Assembly: GCA_023665525.1 (NCBI GenBank)
Contig: JAMPDT010000001.1
Location: 28,116 to 92,115 of the forward strand
Direction: 5' to 3'
Length of the DNA stretch: 64,000 bases
DNA from: Butyrivibrio sp.
GTDB taxonomy: Bacteria > Bacillota > Clostridia > Lachnospirales > Lachnospiraceae
Both the position numbers and the translations under genes were made by a program. The notes beneath the pieces are model-generated. The model did not search any database. It saw only the letters and a list, made by a program, of their open reading frames with translations, and was not told the DNA's origin. This document shows, piece after piece, positions 52,982 through 63,204 of the stretch; position 1 is the first letter of the stretch; every line of letters starts with the position of its first letter.

Positions 52982-53527
52982 ATGATATTGGATTTATCGG
53001 ATATGTTTCCCGACGGCGCCCGTCCGTTCAGAGTGAGCGGCGCGGGTAAGGGTGCGCAAAGAAAGTACACGGTTGTGCCGGATACGGACAGATTGGATTT
53101 GGGGCGCGTAAGCTATCCGATAGCGGATAAGCCGCCGATAGATTTATATGTGTCGCGTATCGGCAAAAGCGGGATTCATATTGAAGGAAATGTGTCGCTG
53201 ACCTTACTCGTGCCCTGCGACAGGTGCTTGGACGAAACCGAGCAGGCGCTGAGCTTTGAGCTTGACAGGGATATTGATTTCGAGGAATCGGACGGCGAGG
53301 AGGATACGTCCTTTATCGAGGGATATACGATAGACGCGGACGGGCTTCTTTTTCCCGAGATAGTCCTGAATCTGCCTACGAAGGTGCTGTGCCGCGAGGA
53401 CTGCAAGGGTATATGCAGGGTGTGCGGCGCGAATCTCAACAGGGAAAGCTGCGGGTGCGACGCCTTTGTACCCGACCCGAGAATGGCAGCAATAAAGGAT
53501 ATTTTTCAAAATTCGTTAAATAAGTAA
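52982..53527 (+). CDS. DUF177 / YceD-like protein
   Basis: A 181-residue protein of the YceD (DUF177) family, encoded just upstream of rpmF as in most bacteria. Features are VSRIGKSGIHIEGNVSLTLLVPCDRCLDE and CREDCKGICRVCGANLN, giving a cysteine-rich region likely to bind zinc. The family is linked to 23S rRNA metabolism. ATG at 52982 is spaced five bases from AGGTGG; the GTG at 52973 is on the binding site. Confidence 0.88.
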   Translation: MILDLSDMFPDGARPFRVSGAGKGAQRKYTVVPDTDRLDLGRVSYPIADKPPIDLYVSRIGKSGIHIEGNVSLTLLVPCDRCLDETEQALSFELDRDIDFEESDGEEDTSFIEGYTIDADGLLFPEIVLNLPTKVLCREDCKGICRVCGANLNRESCGCDAFVPDPRMAAIKDIFQNSLNK

Positions 53528-53609
53528 AACGCATTATATATGCGGGTATGATAAGGGAGTCTGCGCGGCGCGCGGCGGACCTTACGGGAATGCAAAGGAG
53601 GTGTAAAGC

Positions 53610-53789
53610 ATGTCTATTTGTCCTAAGAATAAGTCATCAAAATCTCATAGGGATAAGAGAAGAGCTAATTGGAAGATGAGCGCTCCCAATTTGGTTAAGT
53701 GCAGCAAGTGCGGCGCGCTTATGATGTCGCACAGGGTATGTAAGGCTTGCGGCTCATACAATAAAAAAGAAATACTTGCACAGGACTAA
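53610..53789 (+). CDS. rpmF: Ribosomal protein bL32
   Basis: A 59-residue protein starting MSICPKNKSSKSHRDKRRAN. The C-terminal zinc ribbon has CSKCGALMMSHRVCKACGSY. The ATG follows AAAGGAGGTG. It is the standard gene between the yceD-like gene and plsX. Confidence 0.95.
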   Translation: MSICPKNKSSKSHRDKRRANWKMSAPNLVKCSKCGALMMSHRVCKACGSYNKKEILAQD

Positions 53790-53797
53790 CACCTGGG

Positions 53798-53830
53798 AAG
53801 ACCTTTTCGGCGTTCCGAAAGGTCTTTTTT
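53798..53830 (+). terminator. Terminator after rpmF
   Basis: AAGACCTTTTCGG, loop CGTT, CCGAAAGGTCTT, then TTTT. Confidence 0.9.
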
Positions 53831-53852
53831 GCGTTGATATGCTAAAAAACAG

Positions 53853-53881
53853 TTGATTTATACTTTGAGATTTAGTATATT
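53853..53881 (+). promoter_or_regulatory. Promoter of the plsX operon
   Basis: TTGATT, 17 bases, TATATT, directly after the rpmF terminator and about 45 bases before plsX. Confidence 0.6.
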
Positions 53882-53925
53882 AGCACTAGGTCGGACATCT
53901 GAAAGTGCAGGACGGAGGAATCTTA

Positions 53926-54933
53926 ATGGGTAATCCTATAATCGTTGCGCTCGACGCAATGGGAGGCGACAACGCCCCGTCTGAAATCGTAAAGGGAGCC
54001 GTTGAGGCGGTTAAACAAAGCGACAGGGTTATTGTGAAGCTTGTCGGAGCCGAGGAAGCGGTCAGAGCCGAGCTGGCAAAGTACGAGTACGACGCCGAAA
54101 GGATTTCGGTCGTCAACGCGACCGAGGTCATAGAAACCGCGGAGCCGCCCGTGCTTGCAATCAGAAGGAAAAAGGACTCCTCCATGGTTGTGGCGTTCAA
54201 CCTTGTCAAGAACGGCGAGGCGGACGCGTTTGTTTCGGCGGGAAGCACAGGAGCGATTCTTGTCGGCGGACAGCTTATTGTCGGAAGAATAAGAGGAATC
54301 GACAGACCTCCGCTGGCGCCCGTGTTCCCCACTGCCAAAGGTCCCTCGCTTTTGGTGGACTGCGGAGCCAATGTTGACGCAAGACCCGACCATTTGCTTA
54401 AATTTGCGCAGATGGGTTCCATATATATGGAAAACGTTATGGGAGTTAAAAATCCCCGCGTCGCAATCGTTAATGTAGGTTCTGAGGAGGAAAAGGGCAA
54501 CGCCCTTGTTAAGGAAACCTTTCCTCTGCTTAAGGAATGCGCCGACATCAATTTTATCGGCAGCATAGAGGCAAAGGAGATACCGACGGGCTACGCGGAC
54601 GTAATCGTATGCGACGCGTTTGTCGGCAACTGCATACTTAAGATGTTTGAGGGCGTCGGAATGACGCTTGTATCCGAAATCAAACACGAAATGATGTCCT
54701 CCTTCAGAGGGAAGCTGGGCGCGCTGCTTGTTAAGCCGGCGTTAAAAAAGGTTCTCAAAAAGTACGATGCTACGGAGTACGGAGGCGCTCCGCTTATAGG
54801 GCTTAAGGGGCTTGTCATCAAATCCCACGGCTCCTCGGACGCCAAGGAAATCAGAAATTCGATTATCCAGTGCATTTCCTTTGTAGAGAACGATATTACG
54901 GGTAAAATCAAACAATCAATAATCAATCAATAA
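53926..54933 (+). CDS. plsX: Phosphate acyltransferase PlsX
   Basis: A 335-residue enzyme that makes acyl-phosphate from acyl-ACP for phospholipid synthesis. Motifs: [50 protein letters not shown]-type [14 protein letters not shown] and [15 protein letters not shown] 53926 follows CGGAGG; the earlier frame start lies outside the ribosome binding site. acpP follows. Confidence 0.95.
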   Translation: MGNPIIVALDAMGGDNAPSEIVKGAVEAVKQSDRVIVKLVGAEEAVRAELAKYEYDAERISVVNATEVIETAEPPVLAIRRKKDSSMVVAFNLVKNGEADAFVSAGSTGAILVGGQLIVGRIRGIDRPPLAPVFPTAKGPSLLVDCGANVDARPDHLLKFAQMGSIYMENVMGVKNPRVAIVNVGSEEEKGNALVKETFPLLKECADINFIGSIEAKEIPTGYADVIVCDAFVGNCILKMFEGVGMTLVSEIKHEMMSSFRGKLGALLVKPALKKVLKKYDATEYGGAPLIGLKGLVIKSHGSSDAKEIRNSIIQCISFVENDITGKIKQSIINQ

Positions 54934-54982
54934 TTCATATGAATTTTTCGGCCGCGGAAAATTCGGAAAGGAAAGAACAGTC

Positions 54983-55213
54983 ATGGAATTTGAAAAAATA
55001 CAGCAAATTATTGCAGAGGTATTGAATATTCAGCCTGACGAGATTACAATGGAAACCACGTTTGTTGATGACCTCGGCGCTGATTCTCTCGACGTTTTTC
55101 AGATTATTATGGGAATTGAAGAGGAGTTTGATATTCAGATACCTAACGAAGCGGCGGAGTCAATAGTTACCGTTGCGGACGCTGTTGAGCAAATTAAAAA
55201 TGCAATCAACTAA
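54983..55213 (+). CDS. acpP: Acyl carrier protein
   Basis: A 76-residue acidic protein. The phosphopantetheine site is the serine in [15 protein letters not shown]. It carries acyl chains in fatty acid synthesis and provides substrate for PlsX. Start follows GGAAAGGAA. Confidence 0.96.
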   Translation: MEFEKIQQIIAEVLNIQPDEITMETTFVDDLGADSLDVFQIIMGIEEEFDIQIPNEAAESIVTVADAVEQIKNAIN

Positions 55214-55285
55214 AGCCCTGCGGCGGTTGAGTGTAAAGGCAGGTCCCGTCGGACGCGAAACGTCTTTCGGGAATGTTAGCGGAAT

Positions 55286-55310
55286 AAAAAGCCCGGCGAC
55301 GGGCTTTTTC
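55286..55310 (+). terminator. Terminator after acpP
   Basis: AAAAAGCCCG, loop GCGA, CGGGCTTTTT. Confidence 0.9.
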
Positions 55311-55383
55311 GTTTAATTAAGGAAGCGGGTTAAAGGAAACTCCCAATGGGCGGCGCGCCTCGCGGGAGGATCGGGGAATTGCT

Positions 55384-56070
55384 ATGGCTGACGAGAATAA
55401 GGATTTATACGGATTTCAGGAAAAAATAGGATACGCTTTTAAGGACAGCGGGCTGCTTACGCTTGCGCTGACGCACAGCTCCTACGGAAACGAGGTTTAT
55501 CACGATAAGCAGCATAACAACGAGCGTCTTGAGTTCTTGGGCGACGCCGTTTTGGAAATAGCCGTCAGCGAATATATTTTTGAAAAATACGACACGGAGC
55601 CGGAGGGAGAGCTTACTAAGCTGAGGGCGAGCATAGTGTGCGAGCCGACGCTTGCCTTCTGCGCAAGGGAAATAGGGCTGAACGATATGATTTACCTCGG
55701 CAGGGGAGAGGAGCTTACGGGCGGAAGGTTCCGAGATTCCATTATAAGCGACGCCTTTGAGGCGGTGCTCGGAGCGATATACAAGGACGGGGGGATCGAA
55801 TGCGCCAAGGAGTTTGTCAGGGAACACGTGCTTAAGGATATTGACCGCAAAAAGCTTTTTGTTGACAGCAAATCCGTTCTTCAGGAGCGGGTTCAGGCAA
55901 TGGGGCTCCAAAGTCCCGAATACGAGCTTATAGGCGAGAGCGGTCCCGACCACTGCAAGGAATTTACCGTCAGGGTTATTGTTGACGGCAGAACCGTCGG
56001 AGAAGGAATCGGAAGGACAAAAAAGGCGGCGGAGCAGCAGGCGGCTTACAACGCCATACTTGAAATGTAG
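55384..56070 (+). CDS. rnc: Ribonuclease III
   Basis: A 228-residue double-strand RNA endonuclease. The signature NERLEFLGDAVLEIAV (residues about 42-57) holds the catalytic acidic residues; DAFEAVLGAIYKDGG holds the second cluster. The C-terminal dsRNA-binding domain includes KSVLQERVQAMG and GIGRTKKAAEQQAAYNAI. smc starts nine bases later. Confidence 0.96.
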   Translation: MADENKDLYGFQEKIGYAFKDSGLLTLALTHSSYGNEVYHDKQHNNERLEFLGDAVLEIAVSEYIFEKYDTEPEGELTKLRASIVCEPTLAFCAREIGLNDMIYLGRGEELTGGRFRDSIISDAFEAVLGAIYKDGGIECAKEFVREHVLKDIDRKKLFVDSKSVLQERVQAMGLQSPEYELIGESGPDHCKEFTVRVIVDGRTVGEGIGRTKKAAEQQAAYNAILEM

Positions 56071-56079
56071 GGAATAAGA

Positions 56080-59000
56080 ATGTATCTTAAAAAAATTGAC
56101 GTGCAGGGCTTTAAGTCCTTTGCCAATAAAATGGTTTTTGAATTTGACAACGGAATTACGGGAATAGTCGGACCCAACGGAAGCGGTAAAAGCAATATCG
56201 CCGACGCGGTCAGATGGGTTTTGGGCGAGCAGAGCGCAAAGCAGCTTCGCGGCTCCAGAATGGAGGACATTATTTTTGCCGGTACGGAGGCGCGAAAGCC
56301 CGTAAGCTTCGCCGCGGTTTCGCTTACGATAGACAATACCGACCATAAGCTTGACATAGATTACGACGAGGTAACAGTAACGCGCCGCGTGTTCCGTTCG
56401 GGCGAGAGCGAGTATATGCTTAACGGCAATTCGTGCAGACTCAAGGACATCAACGAGCTTTTTTACGACACGGGAATCGGCAAGGAGGGCTACTCCATAA
56501 TCGGGCAGGGTCAGATTGACAGGATATTAAACGGCAGACCCGAGGAAAGAAGGGAGCTTTTCGACGAAGCGGCGGGAATCGTAAAATACAAAAGGCGCAA
56601 GGCTGCCGCGCAGAAGAGCCTTGACAACGAAAAAAACAACCTTGTGCGCATAAGCGATATTTTAGCCGAGCTGGAAAAACAGGTCGGTCCCCTTTCCGTA
56701 CAAGCCGAGAAGGCGAGAGAGTATCTAAGGCTTAAGGAAAGTCTCAAGACCTGCGAGGTGAACCTTTTTCTTGCGGAGGCGGAAAGCCTCGCAAAAGGTA
56801 TCAAAGAAACCTCCGACAAGCTCGCGATCGTTGAAGGCGATATGTCTGCGACGCAGGAGGAGTTTGACCGGATCAAGACCGTTTACGATGAAAAGGAAGC
56901 CGAAATAAGCGAGGCGTCAAGCCGTATCGACGAGCTTTCCGCAGTCCACAGTCAGTCGGAAATTGACAAAAACAAGCTTATAGGGCATATTGCGCTTTTA
57001 AAGGAGCAGATAAAGACTGCCAACCTAAGCGACGAGCATCTTGCCCAAAGAATCGCCGCGATCGACGAGCAGATTTCGGAGCGCGACGAGGAAAAGGCAG
57101 CGCTGATCAAACAGAAATTTTCCATGGACGACGAAATCGAGAGCGCGGGAGCGAAAAGGGACGCCGCGGATTCGGCGTTAGCCTCGCTGAACGAGGAAAT
57201 AAATTCAGTAAGCGCGGAAATAGAAGAAAAAAAGAATTCCATTTTCGAGAACCTCAACCAAAAGGGAATAATCAGAACCAACATACAGCGCTACGAAACC
57301 ATGCTTGAGCAAATCGGCATAAGGAGGGCGGAGATTAACGGCAGGCTTATCGGCTATAAGACGGACGAAAGCAGGTTTGACAGCTCGCTCGGAGAAAGCC
57401 GAGACGAGCTTGAAAGGATTAACGCCGAAATCAGGGAGCTTGTCGCAAGGAACAACAGGCTTGGCACGGAATGCGGCGAGCTTAAGAAACGCCGCGCAGC
57501 TCTTGAGGAAAAACTCACCTTGGCAAAGGAACAGAATATGCGCGTAAGCTCAAGGCTCGAAACCCTCAGGAATATTGCGGAGCGCTACGACGGCTACGGG
57601 AACAGCATACGAAAGGTTATGGAATGCCGTGAAAACGGCGGCGTGCTCGGAGTTGTCGCGGATATTATAAAGACGGACAAAAAATACGAAACAGCAATAG
57701 AAACGGCTCTCGGCGGCACCATTCAGAATATCGTCACCGACACCGAGGATACCGCAAAGAAAATGATTGCGTACCTCAAGGAAAATAAGTACGGCAGGGC
57801 GACCTTCCTTCCGCTGTCGGCGGTTGACGGCAGAAACGCGCGCAGAGAACAGCTCGACGGCGAGAGCGGCTTTATCGGCTACGCCTCCGAGCTTGTTTCG
57901 GCGGAGGATAAATATTTGGGCGTCGCGGCGCACCTTTTGGGCAGATGCGTCGTGACCGACAATATAGACAGCGCGCTTCGGCTTAGCCGCAAATACAGGC
58001 ACGCGCTGAAAATAGTGACGCTTGAGGGCGAGCTGCTGAATCCCGGCGGCGCGATGACGGGCGGCGCCTTTAAAAACACGGGTAATCTTCTCGGAAGACG
58101 CAGGGAAATCGAGGAACTTCGGGAAACTCTCGATAAAACCGCCGAAGCGGTCGCAAAAATAACGTCGGATATGGAAAAGACCTCCGCCCGTATTGCGCAG
58201 ACGGAAAGCGAGGCTTCGGAAAACAGTGAGCTTATTCAGGCAAAAAGACTCGAGCAAAACACCGCGGAGTTGGAATATAACCGCCTTGCTTCAAAGCAGG
58301 ACGAAATCAGAACAGTTTATGAGGACAACAAGCGCGAGTCGGAGGAAATCGAGAAGCAGGTGCTTGAAATAAACGAAAGCCTTTCCTCGCTGAAGTACGA
58401 GCTTTCGGGCATGGAAAGCTATAACGAGGAAACAACGTCGGACGTGGAGCAGCTTACAAAAAGGCTGGAGCGGCTAAAGGGCGAGCTGGCGGACAGAAGC
58501 AGGGTTGCCGAGGAGGCAAGGATAGAATTTTCCGAAATTTCCCAAAAGGGAAGCTTTATCGAGGAAAGCATAAAGCGGGCGCTCAGGGAAATCGGCAGGC
58601 TTAAGGAGAGCATTTCGGAGCTTGAGGATAGCAGGACGGATTCCACGAAGGAAATCGAAGCCAAAAACAAAGAAATTGCCGAAATTACAGAGCTGATAAA
58701 GACGGCTGACATTCAGATTGCCGATTACGCAAGGGAGCTTGAGGAGCTGAGAAAGCACAGGGACGAGCTTAGCGAGTCGGTAAAAACCTTTTTCACCTCT
58801 AGGGAGGAGTGCCAAGCAAGGCTTGTCGAGCTAGAGAAGGAGAATTACAGGCTTTCGCAGAATATGGAGCGCCTTGAGGGCGCGAGGGATTCCCGCATAG
58901 ATTATATGTGGAACGAATACGAAATAACCCTCAGTCAGGCGGCACAGCTTAAGGACGACAGCTTTACGGACGAGGCGGAAATGAAAAAGGCGGCGGGCGA

Positions 59001-59652
59001 GCTTAAGAACAGCATACGCAGGCTCGGCGACGTAAACGTAAACGCCATAGAGGATTACAGGGAGGTTTCGGAGCGCTACGAATTTCTCAAGGGACAGCAT
59101 GACGACCTTATAAACGCGAGAGATAAGCTTATCTCGGTTATCGAGGAGCTTGATACCGATATGCGCGCGCGCTTTTCCGAAAAGTTCGAGGAAATAAAGG
59201 CTGAGTTCGCCGAGGTGTTCAAACAGCTTTTCGGCGGGGGAAAGGGCACGATAGAGCTTGACGGAGAGGAGGATATTCTTGAGGCGGATATATCCGTAAT
59301 ATCGCAGCCTCCGGGCAAGAAGCTTCAGAATATGATGCAGCTTTCGGGAGGAGAAAAGGCGCTTACCGCAATCTGTCTTCTTTTCGCGATACAGAACCTA
59401 AAGCCCTCGCCTTTCTGTCTGCTCGACGAGATTGAGGCGGCTCTCGACGATTCCAATGTGGAAAGGTTCGCGAAGTATTTACATAATCTGACCAAGAACA
59501 CGCAGTTTATCGTCATCACCCACAGGCGCGGCACCATGGCATCGGCGGACAGGCTTTACGGAATCACGATGCAGGAAAAGGGAGTTTCGGCTCTCGTATC
59601 CGTGGATCTGATAGAAAATCAGCTTGACGGGGACGATAAGAAGCAGAATTAA
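56080..59652 (+). CDS. smc: Chromosome segregation protein SMC
   Basis: A 1190-residue condensin. N-terminal head: VGPNGSGKSNIADAVRWVLGEQ (Walker A). Two long coiled coils flank the hinge (about 510-660, GVVADIIKTDKKYETAIETAL ... GGAMTGGA). C-terminal head: LSGGEKALTAICLLFA (signature) and FCLLDEIEAALDDSN (Walker B). It sits in the usual rnc-smc-ftsY order. Confidence 0.97.
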   Translation: MYLKKIDVQGFKSFANKMVFEFDNGITGIVGPNGSGKSNIADAVRWVLGEQSAKQLRGSRMEDIIFAGTEARKPVSFAAVSLTIDNTDHKLDIDYDEVTVTRRVFRSGESEYMLNGNSCRLKDINELFYDTGIGKEGYSIIGQGQIDRILNGRPEERRELFDEAAGIVKYKRRKAAAQKSLDNEKNNLVRISDILAELEKQVGPLSVQAEKAREYLRLKESLKTCEVNLFLAEAESLAKGIKETSDKLAIVEGDMSATQEEFDRIKTVYDEKEAEISEASSRIDELSAVHSQSEIDKNKLIGHIALLKEQIKTANLSDEHLAQRIAAIDEQISERDEEKAALIKQKFSMDDEIESAGAKRDAADSALASLNEEINSVSAEIEEKKNSIFENLNQKGIIRTNIQRYETMLEQIGIRRAEINGRLIGYKTDESRFDSSLGESRDELERINAEIRELVARNNRLGTECGELKKRRAALEEKLTLAKEQNMRVSSRLETLRNIAERYDGYGNSIRKVMECRENGGVLGVVADIIKTDKKYETAIETALGGTIQNIVTDTEDTAKKMIAYLKENKYGRATFLPLSAVDGRNARREQLDGESGFIGYASELVSAEDKYLGVAAHLLGRCVVTDNIDSALRLSRKYRHALKIVTLEGELLNPGGAMTGGAFKNTGNLLGRRREIEELRETLDKTAEAVAKITSDMEKTSARIAQTESEASENSELIQAKRLEQNTAELEYNRLASKQDEIRTVYEDNKRESEEIEKQVLEINESLSSLKYELSGMESYNEETTSDVEQLTKRLERLKGELADRSRVAEEARIEFSEISQKGSFIEESIKRALREIGRLKESISELEDSRTDSTKEIEAKNKEIAEITELIKTADIQIADYARELEELRKHRDELSESVKTFFTSREECQARLVELEKENYRLSQNMERLEGARDSRIDYMWNEYEITLSQAAQLKDDSFTDEAEMKKAAGELKNSIRRLGDVNVNAIEDYREVSERYEFLKGQHDDLINARDKLISVIEELDTDMRARFSEKFEEIKAEFAEVFKQLFGGGKGTIELDGEEDILEADISVISQPPGKKLQNMMQLSGGEKALTAICLLFAIQNLKPSPFCLLDEIEAALDDSNVERFAKYLHNLTKNTQFIVITHRRGTMASADRLYGITMQEKGVSALVSVDLIENQLDGDDKKQN

Positions 59653-59672
59653 TTTTTAAAGAGGAAAAACAA

Positions 59673-60611
59673 ATGGCGGGATTTTTTAAAAGACTGGCGG
59701 CAGGACTCAGTAAAACAAGGAACAGCGTGGTATCGGGGCTGAACTCGATTTTTCACGGTTTTTCCAAAATAGACGACGATTTCTATGAGGAAATCGAGGA
59801 AATGCTTATTATGGGCGATTTGGGAGTTGCCACGACCGAGAAAATAATCGAGGATTTGAAGGCGAAGGTCAAGGAGCTTAAAATAAAACAGCCCGAGGAG
59901 TGCAGGGAGCTGCTGATCAACTCCATCAAGGAGCAGATGGACCTCGGCGAGAACGCCTACGAGTTTGAGAACCGCAGGTCGGTTATCCTTGTAATCGGCG
60001 TAAACGGCGTAGGCAAGACCACCTCAATAGGAAAAATTGCGGCGGGGCTTAATGCCCGGGGCAAAAGGGTGGTGCTTGCGGCGGCGGACACCTTCAGGGC
60101 GGCAGCCATCGAGCAGCTTGCGGAGTGGGCTGACAGAGCGGGCGCGGAGCTTATCGCGCAGCAGGAGGGCTCGGACCCCGGAGCGGTTATCTACGACGCG
60201 GTGCAGGCAGCCAAATCACGGGGCGCCGACGTTTTGATATGCGACACGGCGGGACGGCTGCACAATAAGAAAAACCTTATGGACGAGCTTAAAAAAATAA
60301 ACAGGATCATAGAGCGCGAATATCCCGAGGCGTACCGCGAAAATTTCATCGTGCTTGACGGAACGACGGGGCAGAACGCGCTTTCGCAGCTTCGCGAGTT
60401 TAAGGAAACCGCAGACATATCGGGAATAATCCTTACCAAAATGGATGGAACGGCAAAGGGCGGCATAGCCGTCGCCATACAGTCGGAATTTGGCGTTCCC
60501 GTAAAATATATCGGCGTCGGAGAGAAAATAGACGATTTACAGAAATTCAATTCCGACGACTTTGTAAACGCACTGTTTAATGTAAAAGGAGATACGGAAA
60601 ATGATGACTGA
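59673..60611 (+). CDS. ftsY: Signal recognition particle receptor FtsY
   Basis: A 312-residue SRP GTPase. The N domain (1-80) is followed by the G domain: [52 protein letters not shown] and the closing [13 protein letters not shown]. The long acidic A domain found in proteobacteria is absent, as is normal for Firmicutes. It overlaps the ammonia-lyase gene by 11 bases. Confidence 0.97.
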   Translation: MAGFFKRLAAGLSKTRNSVVSGLNSIFHGFSKIDDDFYEEIEEMLIMGDLGVATTEKIIEDLKAKVKELKIKQPEECRELLINSIKEQMDLGENAYEFENRRSVILVIGVNGVGKTTSIGKIAAGLNARGKRVVLAAADTFRAAAIEQLAEWADRAGAELIAQQEGSDPGAVIYDAVQAAKSRGADVLICDTAGRLHNKKNLMDELKKINRIIEREYPEAYRENFIVLDGTTGQNALSQLREFKETADISGIILTKMDGTAKGGIAVAIQSEFGVPVKYIGVGEKIDDLQKFNSDDFVNALFNVKGDTENDD

Positions 60612-61821
60612 ATTAACGCTTGAAAGCTTTGAGGAGGCGTCGGAGCGCGTCAGGGAGGTAACGATCGACACACGCCTTGTGTACAGTGAATATTACAGCA
60701 ACCTTACGGGGAACAAGGTTTATTTTAAGCCCGAAAATATGCAGTATACGGGCGCGTACAAGGTAAGGGGCGCGTACTATAAGATAAGCACGCTTACCGA
60801 GGAGGAGCGCGGCAGGGGGCTTATCACGGCGTCGGCGGGCAATCACGCGCAGGGAGTAGCTTACGCCGCAAAAATATACGGAGTGAAGGCGGTGATCGTA
60901 ATGCCCACCTCAACTCCGATAATCAAGATAAACAGAACCAAAAGCTACGGCGCCGAGGTGGTGCTGTACGGCGACGTCTACGACGAATCCTGCGAATACG
61001 CGATAAAGCTCGCCGAGGAAAAGGGCTATACCTTTATTCATCCCTTCGACGATTTGGACGTTGCGACGGGACAGGGCACAATCGCCATGGAAATAATAAA
61101 GGAGCTGCCCACGGTGGACTACATCCTCGTGCCGATCGGGGGCGGCGGACTTGCGACGGGGGTATCGACGCTCGCCAAAATGCTTAACCCCAAGATTAAG
61201 GTCATCGGCGTTGAGCCCGCGGGAGCCAACTGTATGCAGGTGTCCCTGCAAAAGGGCGAGGTAACGACGCTGCCGAACGTAAGCACAATCGCCGACGGCA
61301 CGGCGGTTAAAACTCCGGGCAGCAGGATTTTCGAGTATATCCGTCAGAATATAGACAGCATAATAACGGTCGAGGACGACGAGCTTATCGTGGCGTTCCT
61401 CGATATGGTTGAGAACCACAAAATGGTCGTCGAGAACTCGGGGCTTTTGTCGGCAGCGGCGCTCAGGCACCTTGACGTTTCGGGCAAAAAAATCGTTTCA
61501 ATCCTAAGCGGCGGCAATATGGACGTTATAACGATGTCCTCCGTGGTCCAGCACGGGCTTATCCAAAGGGGCAGGGTATTTTCGATGTCAGTGCTTCTTC
61601 CCGACAAGCCGGGCGAGCTTTTGAAGGTCGCAAAGGTAATCGCGGAGGCAAAGGGCAATGTTATTAAGCTTGAGCACAACCAGTTTGTCAGCATAAACAG
61701 GAATGCGGCGGTGGAGCTAAGCATTACGCTCGAGGCGTTCGGCACGGAGCATAAGGAGGAAATTATCGCCGCGATGAGAAACGCGGGATACAGTCCCAAG
61801 CTTATACAGACTATTTTTTAG
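60601..61821 (+). CDS. ilvA: Threonine ammonia-lyase
   Basis: A 406-residue PLP enzyme that deaminates threonine to 2-oxobutanoate. The PLP lysine is in YTGAYKVRGAYYK, with SAGNHAQGVAYAA, and the phosphate loop VPIGGGGLATG. The C-terminal ACT domain (about 325-406, VLLPDKPGELLKVAKVIAEA) is regulatory. The length suits the short ilvA/tdcB type. AAGGAG is placed upstream of ATG 60601 (or 60604), inside ftsY. Confidence 0.94.
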   Translation: MMTELTLESFEEASERVREVTIDTRLVYSEYYSNLTGNKVYFKPENMQYTGAYKVRGAYYKISTLTEEERGRGLITASAGNHAQGVAYAAKIYGVKAVIVMPTSTPIIKINRTKSYGAEVVLYGDVYDESCEYAIKLAEEKGYTFIHPFDDLDVATGQGTIAMEIIKELPTVDYILVPIGGGGLATGVSTLAKMLNPKIKVIGVEPAGANCMQVSLQKGEVTTLPNVSTIADGTAVKTPGSRIFEYIRQNIDSIITVEDDELIVAFLDMVENHKMVVENSGLLSAAALRHLDVSGKKIVSILSGGNMDVITMSSVVQHGLIQRGRVFSMSVLLPDKPGELLKVAKVIAEAKGNVIKLEHNQFVSINRNAAVELSITLEAFGTEHKEEIIAAMRNAGYSPKLIQTIF

Positions 61822-61834
61822 GCGGTTATAGATT

Positions 61835-63187
61835 ATGAGATCCGTTGTAAGGGTTAAAAACAAGCTGTCGCAGGCGCAGTTCATAGTGCTTGGCTTTTTG
61901 ATAATAGTGCTGATAAGCACGGTTCTTTTAACACTGCCGTTTGCGTCGAGGGACGGGAGCCGCACCCCGTTTTCGGACTGTCTTTTTACCTCGGTCAGCG
62001 CCACCTGCGTTACGGGGCTTGTGGTGACGGATACTTTCACGCACTGGAGCCTTGCGGGACAGCTTATAATTCTTGCGCTCATACAGATCGGCGGCTTGGG
62101 CTTCATCACAATAGGCGTTATTTTTTCGGTGCTTTTAAGGCAGAGAATAGGGCTTAAATTCAGGGGGCTTATGCAGGAGAGCGTCAATTCTCTCAAAATA
62201 AGCGGCATAGTGAAGCTGACCAAAAAGATAATCAAGGGCACGCTCATAATCGAGGGCGCGGGCGCGCTGATACTCGGCATAAGATTTTCGGTTTATTTCA
62301 AAAATGCGGCGACCGGCTTTTATTACGGACTGTGGCACTCGGTATCGGCGTTCTGCAACGCGGGCTTCGACCTGATGGGCGTGTCGGAGGAATACGCCTC
62401 GCTTACGGGCTTTGCGGGCGATTATTTGGTCAATATCGTGATTATGGCTCTTATAATCGTAGGCGGTATCGGCTTTGTCGTCTGGGACGATATTTCGCGC
62501 AACGGGCTTAAATTCAAGAAATACTCCCTCCATACCAAAATAGTGCTTGTAACCACGGCGTTTTTGATTATCGTGCCGACGGCTCTTTTTTATATGACGG
62601 AATATAACGGCACAATGTCGGGCATGAATGTCGGAGAGCGGCTACTCGCCTCGGCTTTTTCAGCCGTGACTGCAAGGACCGCGGGCTTTAACACGGTTGA
62701 TACGGGCGCTCTTTCGGGCGCGTCAAAAATGCTCACAATGATGCTTATGTTCATAGGCGGCTCGCCCGGCTCGACGGCGGGCGGAATAAAGACCACGACA
62801 ATTTTTGTCCTTATCGTGAATCTTTTTGCGGGAATAAGAAACGGCAGGGGCGGAAGCGTGTTTAAGAGACGCTTTGAGGAGGACGCAATAAGGAAAGCAA
62901 GCACGGTTTTTATACTTAATCTTGTGCTTGCGGTTGCGGCAATATTCGCGGTGTCGGCAGTGAACGGACTGCCGCTTGAGGATGTGGCGTTCGAGGTGTT
63001 CTCGGCGATCGGAACCGTCGGAATGACCACGGGGCTGACAAGAAGCCTCAATACCGTTTCGAGAATAATAATTATTATTCTGATGTTCTGCGGAAGAATC
63101 GGCAGCCTTTCCTTTGCAATGTCGATTATGAAAACCAAGAAGCGCGCGCCGGTATATTACCCGGACGAAAAAATTTCGATAGGATAG
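61835..63187 (+). CDS. Potassium uptake protein, TrkH/KtrB family
   Basis: A 450-residue membrane channel subunit with four pore repeats. Selectivity filter loops are seen as SATCVTGLVV, SAFCNAGFDLMG, TARTAGFNTVD and SAIGTVGMTTGLT, giving the glycine of each repeat. The interior gating loop is GGSPGSTAGGIKTTT. It pairs with the adjacent TrkA-type gene; Ktr-type by size. Confidence 0.92.
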   Translation: MRSVVRVKNKLSQAQFIVLGFLIIVLISTVLLTLPFASRDGSRTPFSDCLFTSVSATCVTGLVVTDTFTHWSLAGQLIILALIQIGGLGFITIGVIFSVLLRQRIGLKFRGLMQESVNSLKISGIVKLTKKIIKGTLIIEGAGALILGIRFSVYFKNAATGFYYGLWHSVSAFCNAGFDLMGVSEEYASLTGFAGDYLVNIVIMALIIVGGIGFVVWDDISRNGLKFKKYSLHTKIVLVTTAFLIIVPTALFYMTEYNGTMSGMNVGERLLASAFSAVTARTAGFNTVDTGALSGASKMLTMMLMFIGGSPGSTAGGIKTTTIFVLIVNLFAGIRNGRGGSVFKRRFEEDAIRKASTVFILNLVLAVAAIFAVSAVNGLPLEDVAFEVFSAIGTVGMTTGLTRSLNTVSRIIIIILMFCGRIGSLSFAMSIMKTKKRAPVYYPDEKISIG

Positions 63188-63204
63188 CCTAAGGGGGAAT
63201 TTAT

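Noticed and set aside
53872-53890. FapR-type operator upstream of plsX (TTAGTATATTAGCACTAG)
   Set aside because: The TAGT/ACTA half-sites are eight bases apart, where the FapR site as I recall it has seven, and the inner sequence does not match. Without a FapR gene in view it cannot be supported.
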